Below are positions 24,615-33,209 of a stretch of DNA of 64,000 nt, piece by piece. Origin of the DNA: Mariprofundus aestuarium (GTDB lineage Bacteria > Pseudomonadota > Zetaproteobacteria > Mariprofundales > Mariprofundaceae); contig NZ_CP018799.1 in NCBI RefSeq assembly GCF_002795805.1, positions 1,171,001 through 1,235,000 on the forward strand. Direction: 5' to 3'. Each line of letters opens with the position of its first letter. Positions within the stretch are counted from its first letter, which is position 1. A program made the translations under genes and the position numbers. Below the pieces are notes generated by a model that was not told the origin of the DNA, did not search any database, and saw nothing but the letters and a program-made list of their open reading frames with translations.

Positions 24615-25738
24615 CGTCTCAGTTTACTCCATCCGTCCAGGTTGCGCATGGAACGTATCATGGCGGAAAAATCGTTGCTTGCATCAAACAGTTTTCGTTG
24701 CGATTCAGCCCCACCGCCATGTGCTCGCCAGTGGCAGATCTGCCCTGATACGAGTTCAAGCTCACTGCCGGCAATGCCTTGAGCGGCAAGCTGGTCCAGT
24801 CGTTTCTCCAGCCACTCCAGCACCGGGGAAAGCTGCTCGTTGAAGGGGTCAATAATTGTCGCATGAATTCCGTAACGGCAGGCCCGCCAACGGTTTTCTC
24901 GGATCAGCGAGGGATGAACCTTGGGTCGTTCTATATCCATTGCGGCTGCCATCGCCTCGGCACGCACATAGGCAATGTAGGCGGCACTGTCTGAAAATCG
25001 GGCCGGCATGTCGCCAACACGCACCTCCAGTGTACCGAAATCTGGGTGGGGGCGCATCTCCCACCAGATGTCACGAACCGACTCGATACTGCCTGTGGTG
25101 GTGAGCTTCGCGGTACAGTATTCGAAATCCTTCCAGTCGGCGAAATAGAAGGGCATGCCGCCCTGACTTAAACCCTCGAAGACCTTGATGCGGCTGGCGG
25201 CAAGGCCTGTCTTTTCCCCGTGCCAGAAGGGGGAGTTGGCCGAGATGGCGAGAAAGACCGGCATGATCGGCAGCAGGTTGTTCATGGCCCGGATGCAGCT
25301 GTCGCCATCAGGCATGCCGACATGGACATGGATGCCGCAGATATTGAAACGGCGCGCCACCCACTGCAGCCGTTTGAGTAGCTTATGGTAGCGCTCATCG
25401 TCGCTGATCACCTGGTCGCGCCAGTGGGAGACAGGATGCGTACCGGAGGAGAGCAGGGCGGCATTGTGATCTTTTAGAACACTGGCAACCTGAATGTAGA
25501 GGTCGGCCAGCTGTGACATGGCATCGGGTGTTTTGTTCTGGATGTCGGTATTGGTCTCTACGATTGAGGTAAAGAGTTCCGGCTTGATGCGTGGCGTGAT
25601 TCCGAGGGCAGAGAAAACATGCGGTGCAGCAGGCACCTGTTCGCCCGAATCTGCATCCACACACATCCACTCCATCTCGACACCCAGCGTGCCAAGGCGG
25701 GAGCTGTTGAAGGGAATGTTCTCAACAGTGTCTTGCAT
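24611..25738 (-). CDS. ybdK: Carboxylate-amine ligase, YbdK/GCS2 family
   Basis: With the start at 25736-25738 the protein has 375 residues, very close to E. coli YbdK (372). Another ATG 18 bp upstream and a much longer open frame exist, but neither has a better ribosome site. The GCS2 fold is shown by LGTLGVEMEWMCVDADSG, NICGIHVHVGMPDG, and WWEMRPHPDFGTLEVRVGDMP. YbdK enzymes have weak glutamate-cysteine ligase activity in vitro; the natural substrate is unclear. Pairing with the M20 hydrolase suggests that the amide product, or a related one, is also broken down here. Confidence 0.82.
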   Translation of the reverse strand: MQDTVENIPFNSSRLGTLGVEMEWMCVDADSGEQVPAAPHVFSALGITPRIKPELFTSIVETNTDIQNKTPDAMSQLADLYIQVASVLKDHNAALLSSGTHPVSHWRDQVISDDERYHKLLKRLQWVARRFNICGIHVHVGMPDGDSCIRAMNNLLPIMPVFLAISANSPFWHGEKTGLAASRIKVFEGLSQGGMPFYFADWKDFEYCTAKLTTTGSIESVRDIWWEMRPHPDFGTLEVRVGDMPARFSDSAAYIAYVRAEAMAAAMDIERPKVHPSLIRENRWRACRYGIHATIIDPFNEQLSPVLEWLEKRLDQLAAQGIAGSELELVSGQICHWRAHGGGAESQRKLFDASNDFSAMIRSMRNLDGWSKLRR

Positions 25739-25890
25739 GCATTCAGTATAGCGCATGAAAGGGGTTCTATGAAGATTTAAAGGAACAGGGAAGAGATATG
25801 TTGTGATGTTTGAAGCCTTTGGTACATTGCGCTCCGCACGCAAATACCGTGGCAGCAGAGAGCTGCTTCCGCAGACAGGATGGGCCTTCT

Positions 25891-26790
25891 ATGTGGTTTA
25901 AAAACATGCACTTTTATCGATTCGAGGCGCCATTCAAGATGACCGCCGAGCAGCTTCACGAGTCGCTGCTGACGCGCAAGGCGCGCCGTTGTGGTCATAT
26001 GGAGATGGATACCCAAGGGTGGTGCCCGCCATTGGGCCAGGGCAGTGAGATGCTGGTGTTTCAGAGTGGTGCCAACCTGATGCTCTGCCTGCGCCGTGAA
26101 GATAAGGTGCTGCCCGCCTCGCTGGTGCGTGAACAGGTTGAAGAGCGGGCGCTGGCTATCGAAGCTGAAGCGGGACGTCCGGTCGGTCGCAAGGAGCGCC
26201 GTGACCTCAAGGATCTCGTGCTGCAGGAGTTGATGCCCAGAGCGATGGTGCGCTCCAGCCAGACATTCGCCTGTATTCTGCCTGAATCGGGCTGGCTGAT
26301 CGTCAATGCGGCCAGTGCCAAAAAGAGCGAAGAACTGATCGAAACGCTGAGGAAGACACTGGGCACGCTTAATGTTGTGCTGCCATCCACCTCGGAATCG
26401 CCTGAAGGCGCGATGACCCGCTGGCTGCTCAATGATTCGAACCTACCGCAGGGTTTTACCCTCGAGGATGCCTGTGAGATGCATGTTGCGACCGAGGCAG
26501 GCGGTGTGATCCGTTGCAGTAAAATTGATATTGCCCGTGATGAAGTTCGTGCCCATATATCGACCGGTTGCCGGGTTCGGCGCATGGCGATGAACTGGCA
26601 GGAGCGTTTGAGTTTTGTGCTGCATGAGGATCTCTCCGTGCATCGCATGCGCTTTGATTCGGCAGTGCTGGATGAAGCAGATGGAGGCGATGATGAGGCG
26701 AGCCGCTTTGATGCCGACTTTGTCATTATGACCTCTGAACTGACTGAGTTTATCCCGGCCCTGTTGGCTGCACTTAATTCAAACGAGTAG
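25891..26790 (+). CDS. rdgC: Recombination-associated protein RdgC
   Basis: The protein has 299 residues from the ATG at 25891; the frame is open upstream but RdgC homologues start MWFKN, as here, and ACAGGA lies before it. RdgC forms a ring-shaped dimer on DNA and restrains RecA. Visible family features are FKNMHFYRF, FKMTAEQLHESL, the conserved KVLPASLVREQVEERA, GRPVGRKERRDLKDLV and the C-terminal RLSFVLHEDLSVHRM-like block. It is followed by apaH after only 9 bp, so they share a transcript. Confidence 0.92.
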   Translation: MWFKNMHFYRFEAPFKMTAEQLHESLLTRKARRCGHMEMDTQGWCPPLGQGSEMLVFQSGANLMLCLRREDKVLPASLVREQVEERALAIEAEAGRPVGRKERRDLKDLVLQELMPRAMVRSSQTFACILPESGWLIVNAASAKKSEELIETLRKTLGTLNVVLPSTSESPEGAMTRWLLNDSNLPQGFTLEDACEMHVATEAGGVIRCSKIDIARDEVRAHISTGCRVRRMAMNWQERLSFVLHEDLSVHRMRFDSAVLDEADGGDDEASRFDADFVIMTSELTEFIPALLAALNSNE

Positions 26791-26799
26791 GCTTCCGGT

Positions 26800-27612
26800 A
26801 TGGCAACATATGCAGTTGGTGACATTCAGGGCTGTTACAAACAGCTGAGAGTTCTCCTGAAGAAGGTGGGGTTCGATCCTGTAAAAGATGTGCTCTGGTG
26901 CGCCGGTGATCTGGTTAACCGTGGGCCTGATTCGCTTAAAACCTTACGCTTTCTCAAAAGCCTTGGCGATTCGGCTGTCTGTGTGCTGGGCAACCATGAC
27001 CTTCACCTGCTTGAACTGGTTGCCGGAGGTGGATCATACCGCCGTGATACGCTGGATCAGGTGATAAATGCGCCAGATTGCGCTGAACTGATTGACTGGC
27101 TGCGGCATCGCCCCCTGTTGCATCATGATAGTGAGCTTCACTGGTGCATGGTACATGCGGGCCTGCACCCCGACTGGACACTCAAGAAAGCAAAAAAACG
27201 GGCACGGAAAATCGAGGTGATGTTGCAGGGTGACGAGTGGCAGGATTTCTGTAGGCAACTTCATCACAGGCAGTTCCCGCGCCGTGAACCCAAAAAAGGG
27301 TGCCCCGACAGGCGCCTGTTTTCAACTGCCGTTCTGACACGCGTCCGCTACTGCACCAGTGACGGGCGTTTTAACTGGGACACTCGGTCTGGTGAGAGTC
27401 GCGACACCAGAGACAGGCCTTGGTTTGCACATAAGCGGATAGCCTGGAAGAGGGACTGCAGCGTCGTATACGGGCACTGGGCAGCCATGGGGCTTGTCAA
27501 AGATCAGCCGCATGTGCTGGGGCTGGATTCAGGCTGCGTATGGGGTGAAGAGCTGACCTTGGCCAGATTGAAGCCGAGAGGTAAGTGGGCCATCGTTGCT
27601 CAGGCCGAATAA
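26800..27612 (+). CDS. apaH: Symmetrical bis(5'-nucleosyl)-tetraphosphatase
   Basis: The protein has 270 residues. The phosphoesterase motifs are complete: GDIQGCYKQL, GDLVNRGPDSL, VLGNHDLHLL, and a later GHWAAMG in place of the usual GH motif. ApaH splits diadenosine tetraphosphate to two ADP and also removes NpnN caps from RNA. A lysine-rich insert (KKAKKRARK) is in the middle of the fold. The last 13 bp overlap the tail of the convergent GGDEF gene. Confidence 0.92.
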   Translation: MATYAVGDIQGCYKQLRVLLKKVGFDPVKDVLWCAGDLVNRGPDSLKTLRFLKSLGDSAVCVLGNHDLHLLELVAGGGSYRRDTLDQVINAPDCAELIDWLRHRPLLHHDSELHWCMVHAGLHPDWTLKKAKKRARKIEVMLQGDEWQDFCRQLHHRQFPRREPKKGCPDRRLFSTAVLTRVRYCTSDGRFNWDTRSGESRDTRDRPWFAHKRIAWKRDCSVVYGHWAAMGLVKDQPHVLGLDSGCVWGEELTLARLKPRGKWAIVAQAE

Positions 27613-29081
27613 GTACTGCTCTGCTTTTTACTCTCCCTGTAGTGGAACTGTTCGTCGGCTTTAATACGCAGGCAACCTTTGCCACTCTTTTTTGCCTGAT
27701 AGAGGGCATCGTCTGCCAGCTTCATCAGTGACACCGCATCGACAGTCTCGCTTGATTGGGTACAGATTCCAATCGAGACACTGGCCCTGATTTCAGGATG
27801 TTTTTCAAGGCGGAATCTGGATACCTTCTCCAGTATTCGCATGCCGATAAGCTCCAGTCCATCACCTTCAATCGCATCGTCGGCAGGGATGAGGATGACA
27901 AATTCATCGCCACCGTAGCGGGCACAGATATCGTAATCACGGAGGCTGCTCTCAATACATTGCGCGATATGTGTGAGCACCAGATCACCGACGCCATGGC
28001 CATAGGTGTCGTTGATCTGTTTAAAGTCATCCAGGTCTATAAAACCACAGGATAGGGTGCCGTTGCGGGTGCGTTTGATTCGACTGACTTCGTGGTGCAG
28101 TTGCATGTCAAATTTGCGGCGGTTAAACACGCCGGTTAGCGCATCGAAGATCGCCATCTCCTCCAGCTTGTGCAGGTGGTCCAGAGTCTTGAATGTCATA
28201 TTCAGGTGGGCAGAGGCCATCTCCAGCGAGCTTACCTGCTCCTTGCTCAACTCTCCCTGAATATCGAACAGCAGTGCGCCCGCCAGATGTGCATCCTGCC
28301 ATACCGGCAGGATGATATTGTATTCGGTATCCAGTTCAGAGCAGCCCAGTCGAATCGGAGGGGTGATTTTTTTGAAGCGGTCCACTTTGTTTACTGCGCT
28401 GCAGACCTTACGTATGGCACTGCAGGCAGAGAAGTCGCAGGTGGAACCTTCGCAGGCGGGTTTTTTGTCACCTATTGCGCCAATAAACTCCACGGCTCCA
28501 TCCGCTTTATCAAACATCACAGCCAGCCCTTTTGTTGCTTGAATGTGGCCGTGGATATCCTCAAATGATCTGCAGGTTATATCGTTGAGTGGAGGCCTAC
28601 TCTCCAGTAGCAGCGTTACCTCCAGCATGCTATCAAGCAGGCCCATGCGGGCAGACTGGCTCTGGATAGTCTGCTCATCGTGAAGCTGGTGGTTGGCAAG
28701 GTCAAAGAGCAGTTTGGCTGATTTGGCTGAGATCAATTCGATATGGTGAGGCGCACTGAAGGCGTCGAGTTTTTTATAAAGTTCGGGGTCGCCGGTGACA
28801 TCGATGACGATGCCCTCCCTGAATGACGCCAGTACCTCATCGCACTGCGTGGAGGTTTTGATGCCCAAATGCCGGGCAAGTGCGAATGCAGGAGCATTCT
28901 CAGTAATATCGACGATGGCGGTGATATTGATACCGTTATAATCCTTCAGTGCCTCGAGCATCGCAAGGCCACCGGTACCGGCACCGAATATAAGAACATC
29001 AGCTTTTTTCGAGTTGTGGCAGACGCTTGCCAGCGATTCAGCAAGTTTTTGCAGATCCTCTGCGCTCCTGATTTGGTTCAC
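27600..29081 (-). CDS. Rossmann-domain, sensor-domain and GGDEF diguanylate cyclase
   Basis: The protein has 493 residues. The N-terminus (about 15-140) is a Rossmann-like nucleotide-binding domain: ADVLIFGAGTGGLAMLEAL, ITAIVDITENA, VIDVTGDPELY. The middle (about 150-310) is a GAF/PocR-like sensor with a cysteine-rich stretch CEGSTCDFSACSAIRKVC that could bind metal. The C-terminus (about 315-485) is a full GGDEF domain with GGDEF at 390-394 and an RDYD product-inhibition (I-site) motif ending five residues before. It should make c-di-GMP from GTP in the cytoplasm. There is no membrane segment. The N-terminal combination is unusual and may sense NAD(P) or a metabolite. Confidence 0.85.
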   Translation of the reverse strand: MNQIRSAEDLQKLAESLASVCHNSKKADVLIFGAGTGGLAMLEALKDYNGINITAIVDITENAPAFALARHLGIKTSTQCDEVLASFREGIVIDVTGDPELYKKLDAFSAPHHIELISAKSAKLLFDLANHQLHDEQTIQSQSARMGLLDSMLEVTLLLESRPPLNDITCRSFEDIHGHIQATKGLAVMFDKADGAVEFIGAIGDKKPACEGSTCDFSACSAIRKVCSAVNKVDRFKKITPPIRLGCSELDTEYNIILPVWQDAHLAGALLFDIQGELSKEQVSSLEMASAHLNMTFKTLDHLHKLEEMAIFDALTGVFNRRKFDMQLHHEVSRIKRTRNGTLSCGFIDLDDFKQINDTYGHGVGDLVLTHIAQCIESSLRDYDICARYGGDEFVILIPADDAIEGDGLELIGMRILEKVSRFRLEKHPEIRASVSIGICTQSSETVDAVSLMKLADDALYQAKKSGKGCLRIKADEQFHYRESKKQSSTYSA

Positions 29082-29224
29082 GGAACACCTCCTGGTTTCA
29101 CCGTGTATGTGGGGAATTATTAAATATATATCGGTAAATCTGCATGAGTCTTTAGCTTTTTTTTGAGATAACTTTTTTGCCGGTTGTAATCAGCTTCAGT
29201 TCTTTTGCTGGTTTTCAATATCCT

Positions 29225-29330
29225 TTAACGCATCCGCCGTTTTCTCTTTTTCGCGCATTGAGGAATCGCAATGACCGAGCTAGCCTCTTGGCGTTAACAA
29301 AACCGGAGGGGAAACAGTTCATCTTTCCTC
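29225..29330 (+). promoter_or_regulatory. Structured serC leader with a possible 8-codon leader peptide
   Basis: A tiny frame at 29271-29297 (ATG..TAA, MTELASWR) has AGGA six bases before it. Its last bases GCGTTAA (29291-29297) are an exact complement of TTAACGC at 29225-29231, 59 bases apart. Downstream, CCGGAGGGGAAA and TTTCCTCGG can form an imperfect hairpin before the serC ribosome site. This looks like a leader with alternative pairings, though it may be chance. Confidence 0.35.
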
Positions 29331-29358
29331 GGACAACCTAACAAAAGGAAGCGAAACC

Positions 29359-30441
29359 ATGGCAAGAAAGTTTAATTTCAGTGCAGGCCCGGCAATGTTG
29401 CCGACTGCCGTTATCGAGCGCGCGCAGCAGGAGATGCTGGATTGGAACGACTCAGGCATGTCCGTGATGGAGATGAGTCACCGCGGCAAGGAGTACATGT
29501 CCATTGCTGCAAAAGCAGAGAAAGATCTGCGCGAGGTGATGGCGATCCCTGATAATTACAAGGTGCTCTTTCTTCAGGGCGGTGCCTCTTCCCAGTTCGC
29601 CATGATTCCGCTGAATCTGATGGGCGATAAAACGAGCGCCGACTACATCAATACAGGCATGTGGTCGAAGAAGGCGATTGCCGAGGCAAAACGCTATATC
29701 ACGGTAAATATTGCGGCTGATACTTCTGAGGGTGGCTTTACCTCAGTGCCGACGCAGGCAGAGCTGAAACTCAATTCTGACGCGGCTTATGTACACTATA
29801 CGCCGAATGAGACCATCGGCGGCGTTGAGTTCGATTATATTCCCGAGACCAATGGCGTGCCTCTGATTGCAGACATGTCCTCAACGATTCTTTCACGTCC
29901 GATTGATGTCTCCAAATTCGGCATGATCTATGCCGGTGCACAGAAGAATATCGGTCCTGCGGGGCTCACTATCGTGATTATCCGCGATGACCTGCTGGGC
30001 ACGGCATCGGCGAGCTGTCCGACCATGTTCAACTACAGCACTCACGCTGAGAACGACTCAATGTACAACACACCTGCGACCTACAGCTGGTATATGGCCG
30101 GTCTGGTCTTTGAGTGGATCAAGGAGCAGGGCGGTCTTGAAGGCATGGCCGAGGTGAACAAGCGCAAGGCTGACAAACTCTACGCCGCCATCGACGCCAC
30201 TGACTTCTACGGTAGCCCTGTGGCAATCAATGGTCGTTCATGGATGAACGTACCATTCACACTGGCTGATGCCGGTCTGGATGCGGAATTCCTTAAAGGC
30301 GCTGCGGAGCGCGGCCTAGTAACCCTGAAGGGCCATCGCTCAGTCGGTGGTATGCGTGCCAGTATCTACAACGCCATGCCGGAAGAGGGCGTGGATGCGC
30401 TGGTGGCATTCATGCAGGAGTTCGCCAGCAAGCAGGGCTAA
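29359..30441 (+). CDS. serC: Phosphoserine aminotransferase
   Basis: The protein has 360 residues, the standard length. It converts 3-phosphohydroxypyruvate and glutamate to phosphoserine with PLP, the second step of serine synthesis and also part of pyridoxine synthesis. Typical blocks: FNFSAGPAMLPTAV, MEMSHRGKEY, LFLQGGASSQFAM, IADMSSTILSRP and the PLP-lysine in YAGAQKNIGPAG. A good AAAGGAAG Shine-Dalgarno precedes the ATG. serA, the first enzyme of the pathway, lies 24 kb away at 53.7 kb rather than adjacent. Confidence 0.97.
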   Translation: MARKFNFSAGPAMLPTAVIERAQQEMLDWNDSGMSVMEMSHRGKEYMSIAAKAEKDLREVMAIPDNYKVLFLQGGASSQFAMIPLNLMGDKTSADYINTGMWSKKAIAEAKRYITVNIAADTSEGGFTSVPTQAELKLNSDAAYVHYTPNETIGGVEFDYIPETNGVPLIADMSSTILSRPIDVSKFGMIYAGAQKNIGPAGLTIVIIRDDLLGTASASCPTMFNYSTHAENDSMYNTPATYSWYMAGLVFEWIKEQGGLEGMAEVNKRKADKLYAAIDATDFYGSPVAINGRSWMNVPFTLADAGLDAEFLKGAAERGLVTLKGHRSVGGMRASIYNAMPEEGVDALVAFMQEFASKQG

Positions 30442-30468
30442 ATCAAACCCCGCTGATCGAGAAATCAA

Positions 30469-30492
30469 AGCCCTCTGCGAAAGCAGGGGGCT
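30469..30492 (+). repeat. Repeat hairpin, copy 1 (after serC)
   Basis: AGCCCTCTG-CGAAAG-CAGGGGGCT forms a 9-bp stem with one G-U pair and a 6-base loop. It lies 27 bp past the serC stop and 28 bp before the monooxygenase start. Copy 2 at 32161 differs at a single loop position (CGAAAG versus TGAAAG). Here no T run follows, so read-through into the monooxygenase gene is expected. Confidence 0.75.
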
Positions 30493-30520
30493 AAATGGTG
30501 TTACACCTCAAGGATGAGTT

Positions 30521-32095
30521 ATGCCAATTGAAGGTCCAAATGAATTCGCAGCAGAGCCATTAGTAGCAAAAGAGACAGCACAGGGCACCAGGGAGGAAGA
30601 GAAGGAGACTCAATACTTTGAGACCGTGATCATCGGTACAGGATTTTCAGGGCTGCTTGCTGCTCTGCGTTTGCAGAAAAAGGGATTTAATGATTTTCTC
30701 CTGCTGGAAAGAAGCCCTGAGTTAGGCGGAACCTGGCAGATCAACTCCTACCCGGGAGCCGAGGTGGATATCCCAACCAGCTTGTACTCCATCTCCTTTG
30801 TTCCCTTTCCGTTCAGGAAGACCTTTGCCCCGCAAAGCGAACTGCTCGCCTACACGAACCATATCATCGAGAAGTTCGGCCTGAGAAAAAAGGCGAAAAC
30901 GAACTGTACAGTTTCAAGCCTCACCTTCGATGAGAGCGTATGCATATGGCATGTTGAGACCGAGTCGGGTGATAGGTATTCCGCCCGATTTGTGATCGAC
31001 ACCAGCGGTGTGCTGGCCAACCCGCATACGCCCAAGATTGATGGTGCAGAGAGCTTTAAGGGTGCGCAGTTCCACGCAGGCCACTGGGATCACTCTGTCA
31101 CTTATAAGGGCAAACGTGTCGCGGTGATCGGCTCGGGATGTTCAGGGGCGCAGATTGTTCCGGCCATGGCTGAGAATGTAGGCCGCTTAACCCTTTTTAT
31201 GGGCAAAGCGCAGTGGATTCTGCCTCGTTCTGATCGCGATTACAGTGCTCTTGAGGCTTATATTCGAACGCTGCCGGGTATTCGCCACCTTATCCGTTTA
31301 TTCGTATTTATCTTTTATGATATCCGTTTTGTTGCCTTTCGCCGCTATCCGCTGATATCAAGGCTTGCGCCGTATATGAAAGCCCACTACCGCAGAAGGC
31401 TGGAAAAGCATCTTGATAAGTATATAAAGGATGAGAAGTTGCGCCAGCATATGATGCCCGATTACGAGTTGGGTAGTCGGCGCGTGATCCCGACCAACAG
31501 TTATCTGCCAGCACTGGCTCGGGATAATGTCGATGTGGATATCAGCGGCATTGATTGCATTACACCTGCAGGCATCAGAACAAAGGATGGCAAAGAGATC
31601 GATCTGGATATCATCGTCTATGCCACAGGATATTATGCCTATTCGGATATGAAGCGGGCGCTGACCTTTCAGGTCAATGGTAAGGGTGGCCGCAACCTCA
31701 ACAGTGAATGGGAAACAGAGATTGCCTCTTATAAAGGCATAACCGTTTCCGGTTATCCCAATTATTTCAAAGTGAACGGCCCTAACACCGGCTCAGGCCA
31801 TAGCTCTCAGATGTCCTATATGCAGGTGGCTACCGATTATATCGTGCAGGCGATCAGTGCGGTAAAACAGGATGCGAGCATTAAGGCGATCGAGCCTAAA
31901 CAAGATCTTCAGGATCAGTATGTCGCTGGAATGAGAGCAAAGATGCAGAAGACGGTCTGGCAGAATGCCACGACTACCGCCTTTTACAGAAAGAATATGT
32001 CTGAAGAGGTCACCAGCCTCTCCCCGGAACCGGTGACCGGGTTTATCTTTTCACGCAAATGGTTCCGCTTGAGTGATTATCACCTGTTAAAGTGA
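30521..32095 (+). CDS. FAD-dependent monooxygenase (flavin/Baeyer-Villiger type)
   Basis: The protein has 524 residues. An acidic 30-residue N-terminal extension precedes the FAD site VIIGTGFSGLLAALRL. GGTWQINSYPGAEVDIPTSLYS follows, then the FxGxxxHxxxW fingerprint as FKGAQFHAGHWDHSV, a second dinucleotide site VIGSGCSGAQIV, and IVYATGYYAYSD near the end. This is the Baeyer-Villiger/FMO group that uses NADPH and oxygen to oxygenate a ketone, amine or hydrocarbon. The substrate is unknown. It has its own Shine-Dalgarno (AGGA) and is bracketed by two copies of a repeated hairpin. Confidence 0.87.
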   Translation: MPIEGPNEFAAEPLVAKETAQGTREEEKETQYFETVIIGTGFSGLLAALRLQKKGFNDFLLLERSPELGGTWQINSYPGAEVDIPTSLYSISFVPFPFRKTFAPQSELLAYTNHIIEKFGLRKKAKTNCTVSSLTFDESVCIWHVETESGDRYSARFVIDTSGVLANPHTPKIDGAESFKGAQFHAGHWDHSVTYKGKRVAVIGSGCSGAQIVPAMAENVGRLTLFMGKAQWILPRSDRDYSALEAYIRTLPGIRHLIRLFVFIFYDIRFVAFRRYPLISRLAPYMKAHYRRRLEKHLDKYIKDEKLRQHMMPDYELGSRRVIPTNSYLPALARDNVDVDISGIDCITPAGIRTKDGKEIDLDIIVYATGYYAYSDMKRALTFQVNGKGGRNLNSEWETEIASYKGITVSGYPNYFKVNGPNTGSGHSSQMSYMQVATDYIVQAISAVKQDASIKAIEPKQDLQDQYVAGMRAKMQKTVWQNATTTAFYRKNMSEEVTSLSPEPVTGFIFSRKWFRLSDYHLLK

Positions 32096-32160
32096 AGAAG
32101 TAGCGTGCTGCTTGTCTGAAGGAGCTTGAAAGCAATCAAGGCTACACTCACTCGATACAT

Positions 32161-32188
32161 AGCCCTCTGTGAAAGCAGGGGGCTTTTT
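32161..32188 (+). terminator. Repeat hairpin, copy 2: terminator of the monooxygenase gene
   Basis: AGCCCTCTG-TGAAAG-CAGGGGGCT followed by five T is a good intrinsic terminator 65 bp past the stop. It shares its stem and nearly its loop with the copy at 30469. Upstream it has GGAGCTTGAAAGCAA, which recurs in altered form in copy 3 near 33015. Confidence 0.8.
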
Positions 32189-32207
32189 CGATTCCCACCC
32201 GTGCTAC

Positions 32208-32948
32208 TTACTTTATGGGAGAGCACTCCAGCCAGCCGGGCATGCGGAAAGAGGCAAAACCGACCTTGCCATCATCCAGGTTGATAAAAAGATAGCGTGC
32301 TGCTCGAATAACCTTCTCCTTGTCGTAGCCCCACAGTTCGTAAGGTGTGCCTTTGCCACTTTGTCTCAAGCAATTATATTTCTCAACAGGTTTTCCCTGA
32401 ACTGCCTCCAACTCAGATCTCGTCATGCCCTGGTAAAGAAGAAGAGCCTTTTCTCGGTCTTCGGAATTTCTGTGCTCGTCGAGTCCCATCGAACTGAGCA
32501 CGGGCCAAGTGACGACTGCAACTGGAATCAAGGGGGCATATATCAGCGTTTCACCGACTGCTTCCGCTGTGTTGCTTGGGGCACTTTGTACAGTTTGTTG
32601 CTTGAGATGATACACATGGTAAACCTCACTGATTTCCCCAATTGGCAGCCGGCTCACCGCTCCTTTTGCATTGGCGACGACCACGTGTTCATCGCCGTCC
32701 GACCGTTGAACGGTCAATGGTCCAGGGTACGGGGGCGCCTTGACGACGATGCTAACGCTGTCCGATCCCGATAACAGGAGTTTCCGCATGGCTGTCAGGG
32801 GAATTCGCTCAACCTCTGATTGTGAGTACCGTAACGCTTGCGACGAAGATGTTGTGCATCCACTTGCCACCAATGAGAGAAGCATGGCGACGATTATGAT
32901 CGTCGTTGAAGCGTGTATAGATATTTGGGTGCTGCTGCCGTTCAACAT
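32208..32948 (-). CDS. Putative outer-membrane lipoprotein, BamE/SmpA-like C-terminal part
   Basis: The protein has 246 residues. The N-terminal signal ends in a lipobox (LLSLVASGC, Cys lipidated), so it is a lipoprotein. A hydrophobic stretch (ETLIYAPLIPVAVVTWPVL) lies in the middle. The C-terminal third, LLLYQGMTRSELEAVQGKP...YELWGYDK, has the shape of the BamE/SmpA/OmlA fold, where G-M-T-x-E-x-V-x-x-x-x-G-x-P is conserved. That similarity is a recollection of the motif, not an alignment. The function is unknown. It is convergent with the monooxygenase and ends about 20 bp beyond its terminator. Confidence 0.65.
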   Translation of the reverse strand: MLNGSSTQISIHASTTIIIVAMLLSLVASGCTTSSSQALRYSQSEVERIPLTAMRKLLLSGSDSVSIVVKAPPYPGPLTVQRSDGDEHVVVANAKGAVSRLPIGEISEVYHVYHLKQQTVQSAPSNTAEAVGETLIYAPLIPVAVVTWPVLSSMGLDEHRNSEDREKALLLYQGMTRSELEAVQGKPVEKYNCLRQSGKGTPYELWGYDKEKVIRAARYLFINLDDGKVGFASFRMPGWLECSPIK

Positions 32949-33209
32949 AACGACAGCCTAGAGTGGCGGGGCAAAATCTGGAAGAGGGCGTGGATGAGAA
33001 CTGGTTGCCTCAAGGAGTTGCTTGAAAGCAACCACAGGGTTAACAGCAGCTAATCGATAGATCAAAGCCCTCTTCTGATTCTGATTGGAAGGGTGTTTTC
33101 TTTGTTTTTCATATATTTATTTAATCCAACTTATAAGTCACATTCACTCTGTAGTGGGTGAGGTGCTTGGATATTGCATGCAAAATCTTCCCCGGATACA
33201 CATCCGTGT
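32949..33209. other. Intergenic region with third hairpin copy
   Basis: Both flanking genes are on the minus strand. The region holds the degenerate repeat copy at about 33015-33095 and an A/T-rich stretch around 33100-33130 that may be a promoter for the lipoprotein gene. No gene is convincing. Confidence 0.5.
33015..33095 (+). repeat. Degenerate repeat copy 3
   Basis: It shares GGAG..GCTTGAAAGCAA with copy 2, and ATCGATAGATCAAAGCCCTCT with the sequence before copy 1 (ATCGAGAAATCAAAGCCCTCT). The final hairpin is changed to CCCTCTTC..GGAAGGG with a bulge, followed by a T-rich tail. It shows the family is a longer unit of roughly 70-80 bp and not just a terminator. Confidence 0.55.

Noticed and set aside
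29160-29358. A known riboswitch in front of serC
   Set aside because: I cannot match a known riboswitch consensus; only simple inverted repeats and a tiny frame are visible, reported as tentative.
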